Of a stretch of DNA of 64,000 nucleotides, positions 1-11,561 are shown piece after piece (position 1 is the first letter of the stretch; each line of letters starts with the position of its first letter). This stretch comes from Aquilaria yunnanensis (lineage: Eukaryota > Streptophyta > Magnoliopsida > Malvales > Thymelaeaceae): positions 48,577,501-48,641,500 of the forward strand of contig CM077595.1 in assembly GCA_039654915.1 (NCBI GenBank), written 5' to 3'. The position numbers were made by a program, and so were the translations under genes. Under the pieces are notes generated by a model. The model was given only the letters and a program-made list of their open reading frames with translations, was not told where the DNA came from and searched no databases.

Positions 1-550
1 GCTACTTTTTTGTATATTAGCCTCGGATGAATTATGGTTTTGTGTAAGTATTTTGGATGCTTGAATGCCAAGTTATGCTATGTTATGTGGAAGGATGTGC
101 CTTGATGTATGGAATCTCTTGTGTTCATTACTTGCCCAAATGTTCATGAACATGAAAATTGATTTCGAAAACTTGATGAGATAGGCTTCTTTGTTGACAT
201 GTGTTGGAGTAGCACACTTGATGAAGCACACATCCTAGACACTTAAAAGACTAAGTGTATGCCTTGCTTGTATTGCAAGTTACTAATTTACAGCCTTCCC
301 TTGTGTTGTAAGTTAGTGGTTGGGCATAACTTAAGCTGCAAGTAATTATTCTAATCAACTCATAAGCCTCCTGGGGCACCTCCCAGGCCCTTAGGTTAAG
401 AAAATAAGACTTAAAAACTACCTAACAAACAATGGCCAAAATAAAAGGTAGTTAATAACACCTGAACATAAGAGTGTTTAAATAACTCTTGGGTAGAAAT
501 GGTGAGTGGCACTGAGAGTGCACAGGCTGGGGCCTGTCTGTGGTGTGACA
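1..550 (+). repeat. 3' part of Tekay-like LTR (element Z)
   Basis: AT-rich noncoding sequence ending TGTGACA, directly before a PBS. It shares with the LTR at 56585-59910 the block reading CACCTCCCAGGC followed by AATAAGACTTAAA, and the terminal GGGCCTGT...GTGTGACA. The U3 start lies outside the window. Confidence 0.75.
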
Positions 551-559
551 GGCTTTGTT

Positions 560-572
560 TAGTATCAGAGCC
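560..572 (+). other. Primer-binding site, initiator Met tRNA type
   Basis: TAGTATCAGAGCC lies nine bases after the LTR end. Chromoviruses commonly use TGGTATCAGAGCC, so there is one mismatch (G to A at the second base). Confidence 0.65.
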
Positions 573-688
573 TAAGGTTCAGAAGGTTCTGATATAAAGG
601 AAAGATTAGTCTAGACTTGTTCCCACAGAGGATTATATAAGACTTGTATTAATGGATATGTGTGAATAGCTGCATCTTAAAGTGCAGG

Positions 689-797
689 ATGAGAACAAGA
701 GGCAGGGAAAGAGAATCCCTGAGGCAAACAGAGGATATAATAGCCCATCCTAGAGATGGTATGAATACAGAGGTGCCTGAGATACAGGTAGGTGCCA
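689..797 (+). pseudogene. gag: gag N-terminal fragment of element Z
   Basis: An open frame starts at the ATG at 689 after the PBS and leader and runs about 36 codons until the break at 797. The residues are charged (start MRTRGRERESLRQTE), as is common at the start of chromovirus Gag. It is too short to identify a domain; the call rests on its place after LTR and PBS. Downstream, the frame enters foreign LTR sequence. Confidence 0.5.
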
Positions 798-1015
798 TGG
801 AAGCGCGGTGATCCCGAGAGGCTCGTGTGGATACCATAGAGAGCCTGAACACGTCAACTGTTCAGGTTTTGTGATTCGACTCTATAGTTGAGTGAGAGAT
901 CTCAACCGAAAATTAGGTATGAAATTTTTCGAACACCCGGTTTACCCCTTTTCACTTGTATCCTGGAGGGTTTCGGTTAAATTTCACTGCGCTGTTTGGC
1001 TCCCGAAACCCATCA
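798..1015 (+). repeat. LTR 3'-end fragment, same family as the solo LTR at 3622-5036
   Basis: About 215 bases match 4821-5036, from GGAAGCG through the terminal CCCGAAACCCA(T)CA. The fragment ends exactly where Tat element A begins (CAAAGAAGCTA at 1016), so the parent LTR probably inserted at this point in A. Its 5' part, and whatever lay upstream, was then replaced by Z. The shared bases TGGAAGCG at the Z junction suggest joining at short homology. Confidence 0.8.
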
Positions 1016-1644
1016 CAAAGAAGCTAGTTCGGAAGGACGAGTCCACCATCATGTTCCCTCATAATGATCCACTGCTGATTATGGCAAGGGTAGGGAACTG
1101 GGGTATAAAAAGGGTGTTGCTAGACAACGGTTCCAATGCTGATGTCTTATTCTCCGACCTCCTGCCGAGTTTGGGTATCTCGAGAAGTGAACTCAAGCCC
1201 GTCACTTCCCCGACCTTCGGAGTAGGACCATCCGAACTCCCCGTCCTCAGCTGGATTGATCTTCCCATGATGCTAAAGGGAACATCAATAAACAATAAAG
1301 ACGAGCTGTTCGCCTCCGCAATGGCAAGGTTCATCATCATAGATGTTCCTTCATCATACAACGCCATCCTCGAAAGGCAAACACAAGCAAACCTTGACAT
1401 CCGCTCGGATGTAAAGTACTTAACTATCACCTTCGCCACCAAGGATGGAGACGCGGAGATCTTCATTGACCAAGGGGAGGTAAGGAAGGTGTTGGTCAAG
1501 GCGAGGAAGGCCCCGATGACGAACTGTGCACAAACGACAGAAGCAAAGGTCACACCTGAGGGAAAGTCAAAGGGAGAAGGAACAGAAGATTCTGAAAAAA
1601 TAGAAACGGAAGATATAGAACTTGTCCTAGGCCAAAATACCTGA
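1016..1644 (+). pseudogene. pol: Element A: aspartic protease region
   Basis: The translation aligns with the gag-PR junction of the other Tat copies. The protease active-site block VLLDNGSNADVLF is at about 1117-1155, followed by the conserved PTFGVGPSELPVL. The open frame reaches back to an ATG at 892 inside the foreign LTR fragment, so the present ORF (892-1644) is a chimera that starts with LTR-derived residues. It stops at TGA 1642-1644, where sister copies have CGA, so this is a decayed polyprotein. There is no sign the chimera is used. Confidence 0.85.
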
Positions 1645-2560
1645 ATAGGGAAAAAACTTGCCGAAGGTGACAAAGAAAAGTTTGTATTTTTCCTGCGGAT
1701 GAATAAAGATCTGTTTGCCTACACGCTAAAGGACATGCCTAGGGTGGACCCTCGCATAATTCAGCATAACCTGAAAATAAAGCCAGAGGCAAAGCCTGTG
1801 TGCCAGAAAAAGTGAAGTCTCTCGGTGCACAAAAACAACTTTGTTAAAACTGAAGTCCAGCATTTGCTAGATGCAGGCGTAATCAGGGAAGTCAAATACC
1901 CTGAGTGGCTCAGTAACATGGTTATCGCCACAAAAGAAGGGAGCCAAAAGCTCCGAATGTGCATTGACTTCCGAAACATGAATGACGCTTGCCCTAAAGA
2001 TTCATATCCTCTACCGCCAATAGATCAACTGGTAGACTCAACCGCTGAGTATGGTTTCCTGAGTTTCGTGGACGCCTTTAGCGGGTACCACCAAATTAGG
2101 ATGGATCCCGAAGATGAGGAAAAAAGCGCCTTCATCACCAAGGTCGGTACACATTGTTACATCAGAATGCCCTTTGGGCTTAAAAATGAAGGAGCCACCT
2201 ACCAGAGGCTAATGAACAGGGTCTTTAACGATGAAATAGGGAGCAACATGGAAGTCTACGTCGATGATATGATAGTCAAAAGCAAGAAGCCTATCAGCCA
2301 CATCACAGATTTGGAGGAAACGTTCCACCATATGAGAACCTTTGGAATTCACCTTAACCCCGAAAAGTGCATCTTCGGTGTAAACGCAAGTAAGTTCCTC
2401 AGGTTTATGGTGTCGGAAAGAGGCATCGACACCAATCCGAAAAAGGTCAAAGTACTGCTGGGATTCTGAACTCCTACCACAACAAAAGATGTGCAAAGGC
2501 TTACAGGGAGAATAACGTCCCTTAGTAGGTTTATATCCAGGTAGGAGAACCTCGCCGACC
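1645..2560 (+). pseudogene. pol: Element A: reverse transcriptase
   Basis: The RT of a Tat polyprotein, which copies element RNA into cDNA in virus-like particles. Visible blocks are KLRMCIDFRNMNDACPKDSY, FSGYHQIRMDPEDEEK, RMPFGLKN and the catalytic YVDDMIVKSK (about 2257-2286). In-frame stops at TGA 1813-1815 and TGA 2467-2469 both stand where sister copies have CGA. The frame is lost again near 2540, within the conserved SLSRFISRYGDR block. It is a pseudogene. Confidence 0.9.
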
Positions 2561-3236
2561 ATTCTTTAAAGTCCTTACCAAAGTAGCAAAAAATGGTGGC
2601 GACGTCGGTAGCAATCTTTGGAACAAAGATTGTCGAAGGGCCTGGGAAGAGCTGAAGGTCTACCTGACCCGTTTACCAACACTTCGGCAACCGCGAGATG
2701 GGGTACCCTTTATACTGTACCTCACTGTCTCGGAAAAAGCACTAAGTTCAGTGCTTGTGAAGGAGGAGGGGGTGGAACAAAGGCCAGAATATTAGGTGAG
2801 TAAATCCCTACATGGCGTCGAAATCAGGTATTCCTTATTACAAAAAGCTATTTATGCTTTGGTACTTGCGAGCAGAAGGTTGCGCCCGTACTTCCAAGGT
2901 CACCCTGTTATCGTCCGAAGTAACTTACCCCTTCGGGAGGTCATGAAAAGGGTAGACCATTTGGAGAGGCTTTCCAAGTGGTGTATAGAGCTCGGCGAGT
3001 ATGACATCACTTATGAATCAAGGAAAGCAATAAAAGCTCAGGCTTTAGCGGACTTCATTGCCGAAGTACCAGTTGCCAAAAGTGAACAATCAAACCTTGG
3101 CAATATTGAGCCAGAGTGGACCCTGTTTGTGGACGGAGCCTCCGGTTCCGAACATCAAGGAGCTGGAGTAATTGTTCACGGTCCTGAAGGCATGGAAGTC
3201 ATGAAGGCCATCAAATTCGGGTTTCGCGTCACTAAC
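2561..3236 (+). pseudogene. pol: Element A: RNase H and start of second RNase H
   Basis: The connection and first RNase H run to about 3060 (YALVLASRRLRPYFQGHPVI). The second RNase H starts with WTLFVDGASGSEHQGAG (about 3118-3168), carrying the first catalytic Asp. The second domain is typical of Tat elements, where it is described as an additional, archaeal-type RNase H. The domain is cut at 3236 by element B and continues at 46202. The first domain lacks the usual catalytic Asp-Ala-Ser block, as in the other Tat copies here. Confidence 0.88.
3232..3236. repeat. Target-site duplication of element B, left copy (CTAAC)
   Basis: CTAAC directly precedes B's terminal TGTCACACC. The same five bases follow B's other terminus at 46197-46201. 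Element A reads in frame across the insertion if one copy is removed. Confidence 0.95.
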
Positions 3237-3621
3237 TGTCACACCTCACACAGGCCCTGGCCTATAAGTCCCAACCTGACTCACGAGCCCAAACTAATAA
3301 CTGGGTGACTAGCCCTCAGCCAAACCACATGGACTAACTTTAAGTCTTATTTTCTTAAGGTAATGGGCCTGGGAGGTGGCCCAGGTGGCTTTCAAACCAA
3401 ACTAGTAATTACTTGCAGCGTAAGTAAGGCCCAAACCACTTTCTTGCATGACAAGCAAGGCAACAAATAATGCAACTTCCAGTGCATACTTGGTGTGCAA
3501 TCAAGTGTGCTACCTATATGGCAACCAAGAAGCCCACAGTGTTGGTTTAAGTTTCGAAAACCACAAGGAACAATGCATGTAGCTCTCGGCCATCAAACAT
3601 ACATACAATGGTGCACCATAC

Positions 3622-5036
3622 TGTTAGTATTGTGCCCAAAAAGCCAATCATGAGATGATTGTATTTTGCACATTGAGTCATGATATTTTATTGAGGCATT
3701 AATCCAGCAATTTTGTTTGTTGTTTTGTTTCTGCGTAACGTAATAAACATAATTGTAACCCTAGAATAATGATATTCTTAAACGTCCCTAGTATAGTATT
3801 ATTGTGGAGCGGGTTGCAATAATACATAATGACTAGCATATGTGGAGACTAATATGAGATATGTAGTCTACATATGGGTACAAGTTGGAGAACTTGTGTA
3901 CTGGACCGACCCACCATGAGAACACTTCATGGATCGTTATATGAGTGTCATAAGTGATTCTCATAGTGATCATGGTATATGTAGTCCTTCGACCTAAGAT
4001 CATCAAGGTTCCCTACATGTGAGTCACATACTTTGATACTTTCCTTTGTTGCTCGTAACTGAGTGAACTTGAAGGAGGTCATTGGGTATGTCACATATCA
4101 TGCGGAGGGATTTGTATGATCAAGATGGGATTTGTCCCTCCTATGTAACGGGAGTGATATCTTTGGGCCCCTTGATAGAGTGAGACTTAGAAAATGCATG
4201 GCCATGCTCCGATGAGTTGATATATGATATCAATGTCATCAGTTTAAGTTAGTCTACTCGGTAATCAAGAAACCAAAGATTGGGCTATACGAGAGTGACA
4301 CATTCCATGTCTCGTGCTTAGTCTTGATATCTTGGACAAAGGGACAATGGCATATATCGGTGATGATCATAAAGGTTTAGTCGATTCACCGACAATCTTG
4401 TCACTTGGGTAGCAATGATGTGTTGCTAGACACCGCTCATTGCTTATGATCATAAATGTGATTTATGATCGTTGCCAATATGGCAAGAGCCTATTGGGTT
4501 GCACACATAGAGCTATTTGGATCATTAGAGTGCATGGGCTAATTATTTGGGTTATGGTTTCACTTTAATTTCGTATTAATAATGGGCCAAGGAGTTGAGC
4601 CATTATTAAGCCCGAAATTAATTCCTAATTGGATTAGGGCTTTGAAACCCATTAGGCCTGGAAGTTGAGTCTCACTATAAATACAACTTTTAAGTGAGAA
4701 ATTCGCAGGTCTCCTTGCCCTAGCCTCCCAAAAGGACAGCCGCACTCTTCTCTTGCAATTCCTTGGAGGACGCAAGCTAGCACTGCGAGCGCAAGAGAAA
4801 CGCATCTGCCGGGACGTGGTGGAAGCGTGGTGATCCCGAGAGGCTCGTGTGGATACCATAGAGAGCCTGAACACGTCAACTGTTCAGGTTTTGTGATTCG
4901 ACTCTACAGTTGAGTGAGAGATCTCAACCGAAAATTAGGTATGAAATTTTCGAACACCCGGTTTACCCCGTTTCACTTGGATCCTGGAGGGTTTCGGTTA
5001 AATTCCGCTGCGCTGTTTGGCTCCCGAAACCCAACA
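3622..5036 (+). mobile_element. Solo LTR, unclassified family, 1,415 bp
   Basis: It begins TGTTAGTATTGTGCCC and ends GAAACCCAACA. A perfect CATAC duplication flanks it (3617-3621 and 5037-5041). No internal region is present, so it is a product of LTR-LTR recombination. A TATA box (TATAAATA, 4676-4683) lies about 350 bases before the 3' end, which puts transcription on the plus strand. The 3' end matches 798-1015. The family may be Ty1/copia, but nothing coding proves it. Confidence 0.88.
4676..4683 (+). promoter_or_regulatory. TATA box of the solo LTR
   Basis: TATAAATA in CTCACTATAAATACAAC, in the expected place for an LTR promoter. Whether it is active cannot be told. Confidence 0.55.
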
Positions 5037-7610
5037 CATACAACTTGCAAGATCATGCCATCCATATCATATAAAAGTGCCAAACCTTGGCCCATAACAC
5101 TCATAACACATATCCATACATATAACCTTCCATACTCTCATACATAACTTGGCATACAAGGTTCTCAAAATAACACCATCTAGGTATCCGAGACTACAAA
5201 TATACACAACCAAAAGTGTAGTCCACCTAGCAAATAACATGGCTAATAATGCCAAGCACCCATAAGTTGTTCATGCCAAGTTATATACAGACCGAGACCA
5301 AACTCCTAATGCTCAAACATCACCTTAAGGATCCCATACAAAAGCACACACTGCAACCCCAAGCCCGTGGCCATGTTCATGGTCATAATGGTGAAAAGCA
5401 AAACCAGAGCTAAAGTCCAGGTATCCATGCTCCCCTAGACAGTTCCCACTCTACAGCCTGCAAGCTTAAACCATAAGTCTCGGCCAACTCACAATAAGGC
5501 TTGCAAATAATTCTAAAGTGTCAAGCCAAGCACACATTGGCACATACCTTAGCAACAAAGCAAATAAACACTAAGTGCACACACAAGGCAGCTTAGCACT
5601 ACTCAGGCTGAATATCCTTGCCTGAAAAAAAAATGGAGAATGGGCAGTGAGTTTAACTCAGTAGGATTCACTTCATTATACCCAACTCTTAAAGAGTTTA
5701 TTTAGTTAAGCCGAGTGAACACTCAAGGCTTAACCTCGAATTAGTTAGCTCAACCTACAAAACAAACACAAAGACAAGAAAAACAAGTATATCCATATAC
5801 AAATAACCATAATGGGGGTTAGCATGCACAAGAAATCACCAAAGCACACAAGTACTCACACACACTTCACATTGTTGCTCTCGGCCATATAAGCCATACA
5901 TGTACCCGTGTGCATTCCTTGCACATAATCTTACCAATAACTTTTCCATATGGAGCTCCCAAAATGCCAAGCAAATAGGCCACATTCACTTGCATTTCTA
6001 GTACATGTACCATAGTCAATTAGCTAATCAACATTGCAACCGAGTATAATCAATAAGCCCATCAAGCAACTAAGATCACATGGCAAATTTTAACCATCAC
6101 TTAGTCACCGTAACACTTGAACCATGGCATAATTTACCAAGCGAACTCAAGTGCAGTGAACCCTACCTCAAGCTCTCGGTCTCCAACAAAACATCAAGTG
6201 TCCAAGTGCCCTTCAACCACAATGCCTACCATAACAAGGCATAACCATTAACAACATATTCCATGGATCAAATACTATGCTTTCAACGAAGGACAATACC
6301 ATACAACACTTTGAAGCTCTCGGCCATATGGGCTAAAATACCCAAACATGAGCTGCCCATTAATCTCACATACCATAAGCTATTATAATCACCAATAAAC
6401 ATCAACCATGGCATTGATGCCAAGTGACCAAGTGAAATGTACCATTTCACTCTAATTCAAGCTTTCGGCCAAAGCACACATTTTCATCTCATTGTACTAC
6501 TCAACATTCCGTTACACCAAATGAGTAGCCAAACAACCAATAAGCTTACTCATGGCACAATTACCATGTAACTAAGCAAAATACATGTAAACACCATTTC
6601 CACTCTTTCGGCCATAGTACTCATTTCACATACACATGTTCTTCATTTTCGGCCATAGCTAGGTTTTCCACAAAATATTTCAATTGCTCTATTCTCCAAG
6701 CTTAGCAACATATGAGCATTCAAAATTCCTTGTTCATGGAAAGAAATACCATGGATTCAAGGAAATTCTGAGGTTACCTCAAGAACCCTAGCTCAAATGG
6801 CTCGGCCCTTCACCATTTCTTCATAAACAAAGCTTGAATCCAAGCAAGCACACGCCGAATCCACTTCTCAAACCTTGAATCCGCCAAGTACTTCAAGAAC
6901 TTTGGATGTCAAAGCAAGATTGTGAAGGAGCTCTCAAAATGCTCTCGATTTAGCAAGGACAAGGAAGCCCGAAATGAAGCAAATGGAATTAGGCTAGTTT
7001 CGGCCGAAAGTCATTTGGTTTAGTTAGCTAAAATGCCAACTTCCACTTCCATTTCTTTGCATGGCGCAATATAGCCTTTAAGTCCACTTATGCACAAGGC
7101 CGGCACTCAAACTTGTGTCTAAATGGGCACTTAAGTCCACACATGGCTCAAAGTGCCAAGCAAATAAACAACACAAGTACCAAGGTGTCATAAGCACCCA
7201 TGCATAACCGGCCATGTAACAAAAATAAAGACTAGTCAGTTTAACTAGTAACTAGTGAATAGTACACTAGTGGTAGACAAGATTTTGACTAGTAATCATT
7301 GTTGTCTCCCACAAATGGTCTAGTCTTGCACTAGCCATTATAGAAATTTGCATGGCCAACAATGCCATCTTTAAACTTGTGGTTTCACTTATACCACTTA
7401 ACTTAGTGCACAATTTGGTCCTCTTTCTCAGTTTTCTGTCAGCTTTCCTATTGTACATTTTCCATGTGCAACCAAGTCCTGAAAGTTTCCAGTCTTGCAC
7501 ATAGGTCACTGTGCCAGTCTCCAAGACTCCTCTTTCTTCCCTTTCTATTTTTCTCTCATTTTTCCTTGGTTCTCCTTGGCCTAAGCCAAGCACATAGGAG
7601 GTGCCTAACA

Positions 7611-7624
7611 ATTCCTCCCTCCTT
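7611..7624 (-). other. Polypurine tract of element B
   Basis: On the minus strand AAGGAGGGAGGAAT directly abuts the LTR start TGTTAGG. This is the site where plus-strand DNA synthesis is primed in LTR elements. Confidence 0.8.
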
Positions 7625-7667
7625 AAGGAATTTGGTCCTCCAAATTCTTCACCAACTTAAGGTACAG

Positions 7668-8777
7668 CTAAGGATACTTGGAGGCAATTTCCTGTTCCAC
7701 TTCCCAGGTTGCCTCTTCGGGAGTATGGTTGCTCCACTGCACCTTAATCATAGAAATCCACCTACTCCTCAACTTCCTGGTGTCTCTGGCCAGGAACTGG
7801 ATTGGCACTTCTTCATAAGTAAGATTAGGTGCCACAATCACAGTGGTAGGTGTTTCTATTTGCTTATAGCTTGGAACATACCTTTTGAGCAAGCTCACAT
7901 GAAACACATTGTGTACATTCCCAAGTTCTGGAGGCAACTCCAGCTGATAAGCCACATTCCCCACTTTGGCTAGTATTTGGTATGGTCCCACATACCTAGG
8001 TGCTAGTTTCCCCTTCTTTCCAAACCTGATTACCCCCTTCATTGGATAAACTTTAAGCCACACCCAATCTCCTACCTGGAACTCCAGGTCCCTTCTCCTT
8101 TTCAGGTTTGCATAGGCTTGCTGCCTATCATTTACAGTTTTGATCCTGGCCTGGATCAACTTAATTTTCTCAGTGGTTTCCTTAATAATGTCTGGCCCCA
8201 ATTCCAACTTATCTTCTGGCTGATGCCAGCAATGAGGAGTAACACATCTCCTGCCATATAAGGCCTCATAAGGAGCCATTCCTATCACTGAATGATAGCC
8301 ATTATTATAAGAAAACTCTACCAGTGGGAGATGTACATCCCATTCACCCTGGAAGTCAATTACACAACACCTCAACATATCCTCCAGAGTTTGTATAGTT
8401 CTCTCTATCTGCCCATCTGTCTGAGGATGGTAAGCAGAACTAAACTTGAGTTTAGTACCCAGTGCCAGGTGCAGGGATTTCCAGAACCTAGAGACAAATC
8501 TAGGGGCCCTATCTGACACTATATCATCTGGTATCCCATGTAATCTTACTATTTCTCTTATATAAAGCTGTGCCAACTTATCCAAAGAATCAGTAAGATT
8601 GATAGGAAGAAAATGGGCTGCCTTGGTCAATCTATCAACAATGACCCAAATGGCATTATGTCTTCTTCTGGTTAGCGGCATACCCACTACAAAATCCATA
8701 GAGATGGATCCCCATTTTCTCTCAGCTATGGGTAAGCTCTGCAGCTTTCCCCCTGGCTTTTGATGCTCCACTTTCAC
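7668..8777 (-). pseudogene. pol: Element B: integrase core and C-terminal chromodomain
   Basis: The catalytic core carries the Asp-Asp-Glu triad within [26 protein letters not shown] and [17 protein letters not shown]. It is followed by a DNA-binding C-terminal domain ([35 protein letters not shown]). The last 50 residues, with [17 protein letters not shown], form a chromodomain-type tail, the hallmark of Tekay/Del chromoviruses; it directs integration towards heterochromatin marks in that group. The frame is open through to its end but is separated from RT and RNase H by TAA 8778-8780, where the expected codon is CAA. Confidence 0.92.
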
Positions 8778-10421
8778 TTATTGGCAGGTTTTACAACTTG
8801 CAACAAGTGTATTTATATCCTTCCTCAAATATGGCCACCAAAAATATACTCTGAGTGCACGGTACATTTTTGTGGATCCTGGGTGCATACCCAGCTTACT
8901 AGAGTGATCCTTCTCCAGTATTTGAACTCTTAGGTTGTCCTTTTCAGGCACATACAACCTATTGTGGAAATATAACATTCCCTGCTTGAAGGAAAAACCC
9001 TGGGATAGTTCTCCCTTACTTTTGCCAGAAATAAACTCTAGCTCTTCATCACCAGCTTGAGCTTCCCTAATAAGCTTTTTCCATTCTGGTGTAATAGTGA
9101 GTACTTTTAGCTGCTCACTTTCTTTAGCTAACCATTGGCTTGCTAGCTGAGTAACACTTAGGCTTTCGGCCTTATGCTCAGTCTCACCTCCTTTGAGTAT
9201 CCCAGTATAGTTTCTACTCAAGGCATCTGCCACCACATTGGCCTTCCCAGCTGTGTACTCAATTACACAGTCAAAATCTTTTACGTATTCCAGCCACCTT
9301 CTTTGTCTCATATTCAAGTCCTTCTGAGTGAATAAATACCTGAGACTTTTGTGGTCTGTATACACTTGGAATTTATTACCAAGCAAATAGTGTCTCCACT
9401 GCTTCAGAGCAAAGACTACTGCTGCTAGTTCCAGGTCATGCACTGGATATTTCTTCTCATGTGGTCTCAACTGTCTGGACCCAAAAGCAATGGCTTGCTT
9501 TTCTTGCATCAAAACACAACCTAGTCCCACATGAGAGGCATCTGTAAACACCTCATACTCCTTTTCAGGATCAGGCAGGACTAGTACAGGAGCTGTTGTT
9601 AGCGTCCTTTTAAGCTCTTGAAAGCTTTCCTCACATTGAGGTTCCCAGACAAACTTCTGGTTCTTTCTGGTTAACTGAGTCATAGGAGCTGCTAAGACAG
9701 AGAATTTTGGCACAAATCTTCTGTAGTAGCCAGCTAACCCCAGGAAGCTTCTGACTTCCCTTACACACTGAGGCTGCTTCCAATCAAGGATTGATCTCAC
9801 CTTTTCAGGATCTACAGCCAATCCTTGATCATTTATTATATGACCCAAAAATCCAATCTCCTTGGTCCAAAATTTACATTTGCTCAGCTTTCCATACAAC
9901 TGATGTTCTTGGAGTAATCCAAGCACTACTTTAAGGTGTTCCTTATGAGTTTCCTCATCCTTGGAATATACCAAGATATCATCAATGAACACCACCACAA
10001 AGTGGTCCAGGTGTGCCCTGAACACTCTCTGCATCAAATCCATAAAGAATGCAGGTGCATTAGTGAGCCCAAATGGCATCACTGTATATTCAAAATGATC
10101 ATAACTAGTCCTGAAAGCAGTCTTAGGTATGTCCTCCTCCTTCACTCTTAGCTGGAAATATCCAGACCTTAGATCAATTTTGGAGAACACTCTTGCTCCT
10201 TTTAATTGATCAAACAAATCCTCTATTCTTGGCAGAGGATACTTGTTCTTTATGGTCAATGCATTCATCTTTCTGTAGTCAATACAGAGTCTGAGGGTTC
10301 CATCCTTTTTTTTCACAAATAATACTGGTGCTCCCCAAGGGGATACATTGGGTCTAATGAACCCTTTCTCCAGCAGTTCATCTAACTGCTTCCAGAGTTC
10401 TACCATCTCAGGCACTGCCAT
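8778..10421 (-). pseudogene. pol: Element B: reverse transcriptase, RNase H and integrase zinc finger
   Basis: RT comes first, with [40 protein letters not shown] and catalytic FIDDILVYS (residues 145-153 of this segment). RNase H follows, with [14 protein letters not shown], a Glu in [26 protein letters not shown], and Asp in VVADALSR. The HHCC finger of integrase ends at CKTCQ. All catalytic residues are visible and the segment is open for 547 codons. It is cut off from PR by TGA 10422-10424 (expected CGA) and from the IN core by TAA 8778-8780. Apart from these two codons it looks intact. Confidence 0.93.
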
Positions 10422-11561
10422 TCAGTATGGAGCTGTAGATACTGGTGCTGCTCCTGGCACCAGCCTAATTTCAAACTCCACCTCCCTCAAGGGTGGTAAA
10501 CCAGGCAAGTCTGTAGGAAAGACTCCTGGGAAGTCCTGAACCACAGGTATCTCCCTGAGTTCATCAGATGTTTCCTGGTTATTCAGTACCAGGCAATCTT
10601 GCTCACTTTCTGGAGTTATCATCTCCAGCACTTTTATATGGTAGTCCATAGCCAATTCTAAGGGCTTCTCAAAATCAAACTCTGTTCCACCAGGCAATAT
10701 CAACCTTTTGTCCTGACAATCAATAATGACTCGATTCTCTTCTAACCAATTCATACCCAAAATCACATCATAGCCATGTGTCTCCAACACTATGAGGTTA
10801 GTCCTCAATTTCAGCTTACCTATCTGTATTTCACAGTTTTCTACCATGTAGTAGGCAAACAAAATTTCATTGCCAGCTGTTGTTACCAAGTACATGTTGT
10901 CCATATACTTTACCTCTAAATTCATGGCTGTCACCAAGCTGGTAGCTATTATAGATAATGAAGCCCCAGTATCAAATAAAACATATACTAATTGACCATT
11001 GAGATAAAGTTTACCTTTCAAAGCCTTCCTTCTAGTCCTTTGTTGACTAGTCTCCCTTTCAGCTTCCTCGGTCTCAGGTGGTTCCTGTCCTCTCCTGGCA
11101 GGTTCCAGCTGAAACACCCTCCCTGGAAATGTACCAGGCCTTCTTTGCTCCTGAGGAGCTCTGGTTGCTGGTCTCCCACCTTGGGCTGGCCCCTGAGTCC
11201 TCAGTTGGGGCATAGGCAACTGTCCCCTAGGTCCTCTGCGATTAAAAGTTCCCAGCAATTTCTTACTGCTTTCACCCCTTTTTCGGCAATCCCTCACCCA
11301 GTGGTCTGGGGCACCACATCCATGACACCTTGTGGAAGCCTTAAAGCATGGCTTATTGCCATGAAACCTCCCACAAGTGTTACACTGAGGACCATATGGT
11401 TGTGACTGTGGTCCTCTATCCCTCCTGTTCTCCTTTCTGCTTCCTCCTGCTTCCCTCTCCTCTCTCGACCTTTTTGACATCTGGCCCTTCTTTGTTCCAC
11501 TACTACTACCTGGCCCACTTTTAAATTGCTCCTCAGACTCCTGCTCCAGAGCCAGTGCACT
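10422..11561 (-). pseudogene. pol: Element B: Gag zinc knuckles and aspartic protease
   Basis: Two Cys-rich fingers lie at about residues 33-65 of the 10422-11480 segment. The second is a standard CX2CX4HX4C knuckle (CHGCGAPDHWVRDC) that binds element RNA. A basic linker leads to the protease, with the active site VLFDTGASLS (Asp at about 10971-10973) and later GYDVILGMNWL, the flap and C-terminal block typical of plant gypsy proteases. The segment is in frame with the upstream gag across TAG 11562-11564, where CAG is expected. Confidence 0.9.

Larger units (their letters stand above)
1..797 (+). mobile_element. Element Z: 5' end of a Tekay-like Ty3/gypsy element, truncated
   Basis: The window opens inside an LTR that ends at 550 in GGTGTGACA, the same terminus as the solo LTR ending at 59910 and element B's LTR (reverse strand, from 3237). 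A primer-binding site follows at 560-572 (TAGTATCAGAGCC), one base from the initiator-methionine tRNA complement usual in chromoviruses. An ATG at 689 opens a gag-like frame that is lost at about 797, where the sequence jumps into an unrelated LTR fragment. Family assignment rests on similarity to the LTRs of B and the solo LTR, not on any protein domain seen here. The rest of the element is missing. Confidence 0.75.
3237..7610 (-). repeat. Element B 3' LTR, with a solo LTR inside
   Basis: On the minus strand the LTR begins TGTTAGGCACCTCC at 7610 and ends TGTGACA at 3237. Without the nested 1,415-base solo LTR and its duplication it is about 2.95 kb, close to the 3.3 kb solo LTR of the same family at 56585-59910. 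It is AT-rich and codes for nothing I can support. A dense group of ACTAGT and CTAGT words lies at about 7225-7350. Confidence 0.9.

Noticed and set aside
1..550. Treating Z and B as one element inverted around the left edge
   Set aside because: B has both its ends with matching CTAAC duplications, so Z must be a separate insertion of the same family.
5042..7610. Possible host intergenic DNA or small genes left of the B coding region
   Set aside because: The stretch is continuous with B's LTR termini, and part of it is repeated at 45248-46196.
7464..7973. A 169-codon plus-strand frame at the B LTR-integrase boundary
   Set aside because: It straddles the LTR edge and is antisense to the integrase chromodomain, with no recognisable domain.
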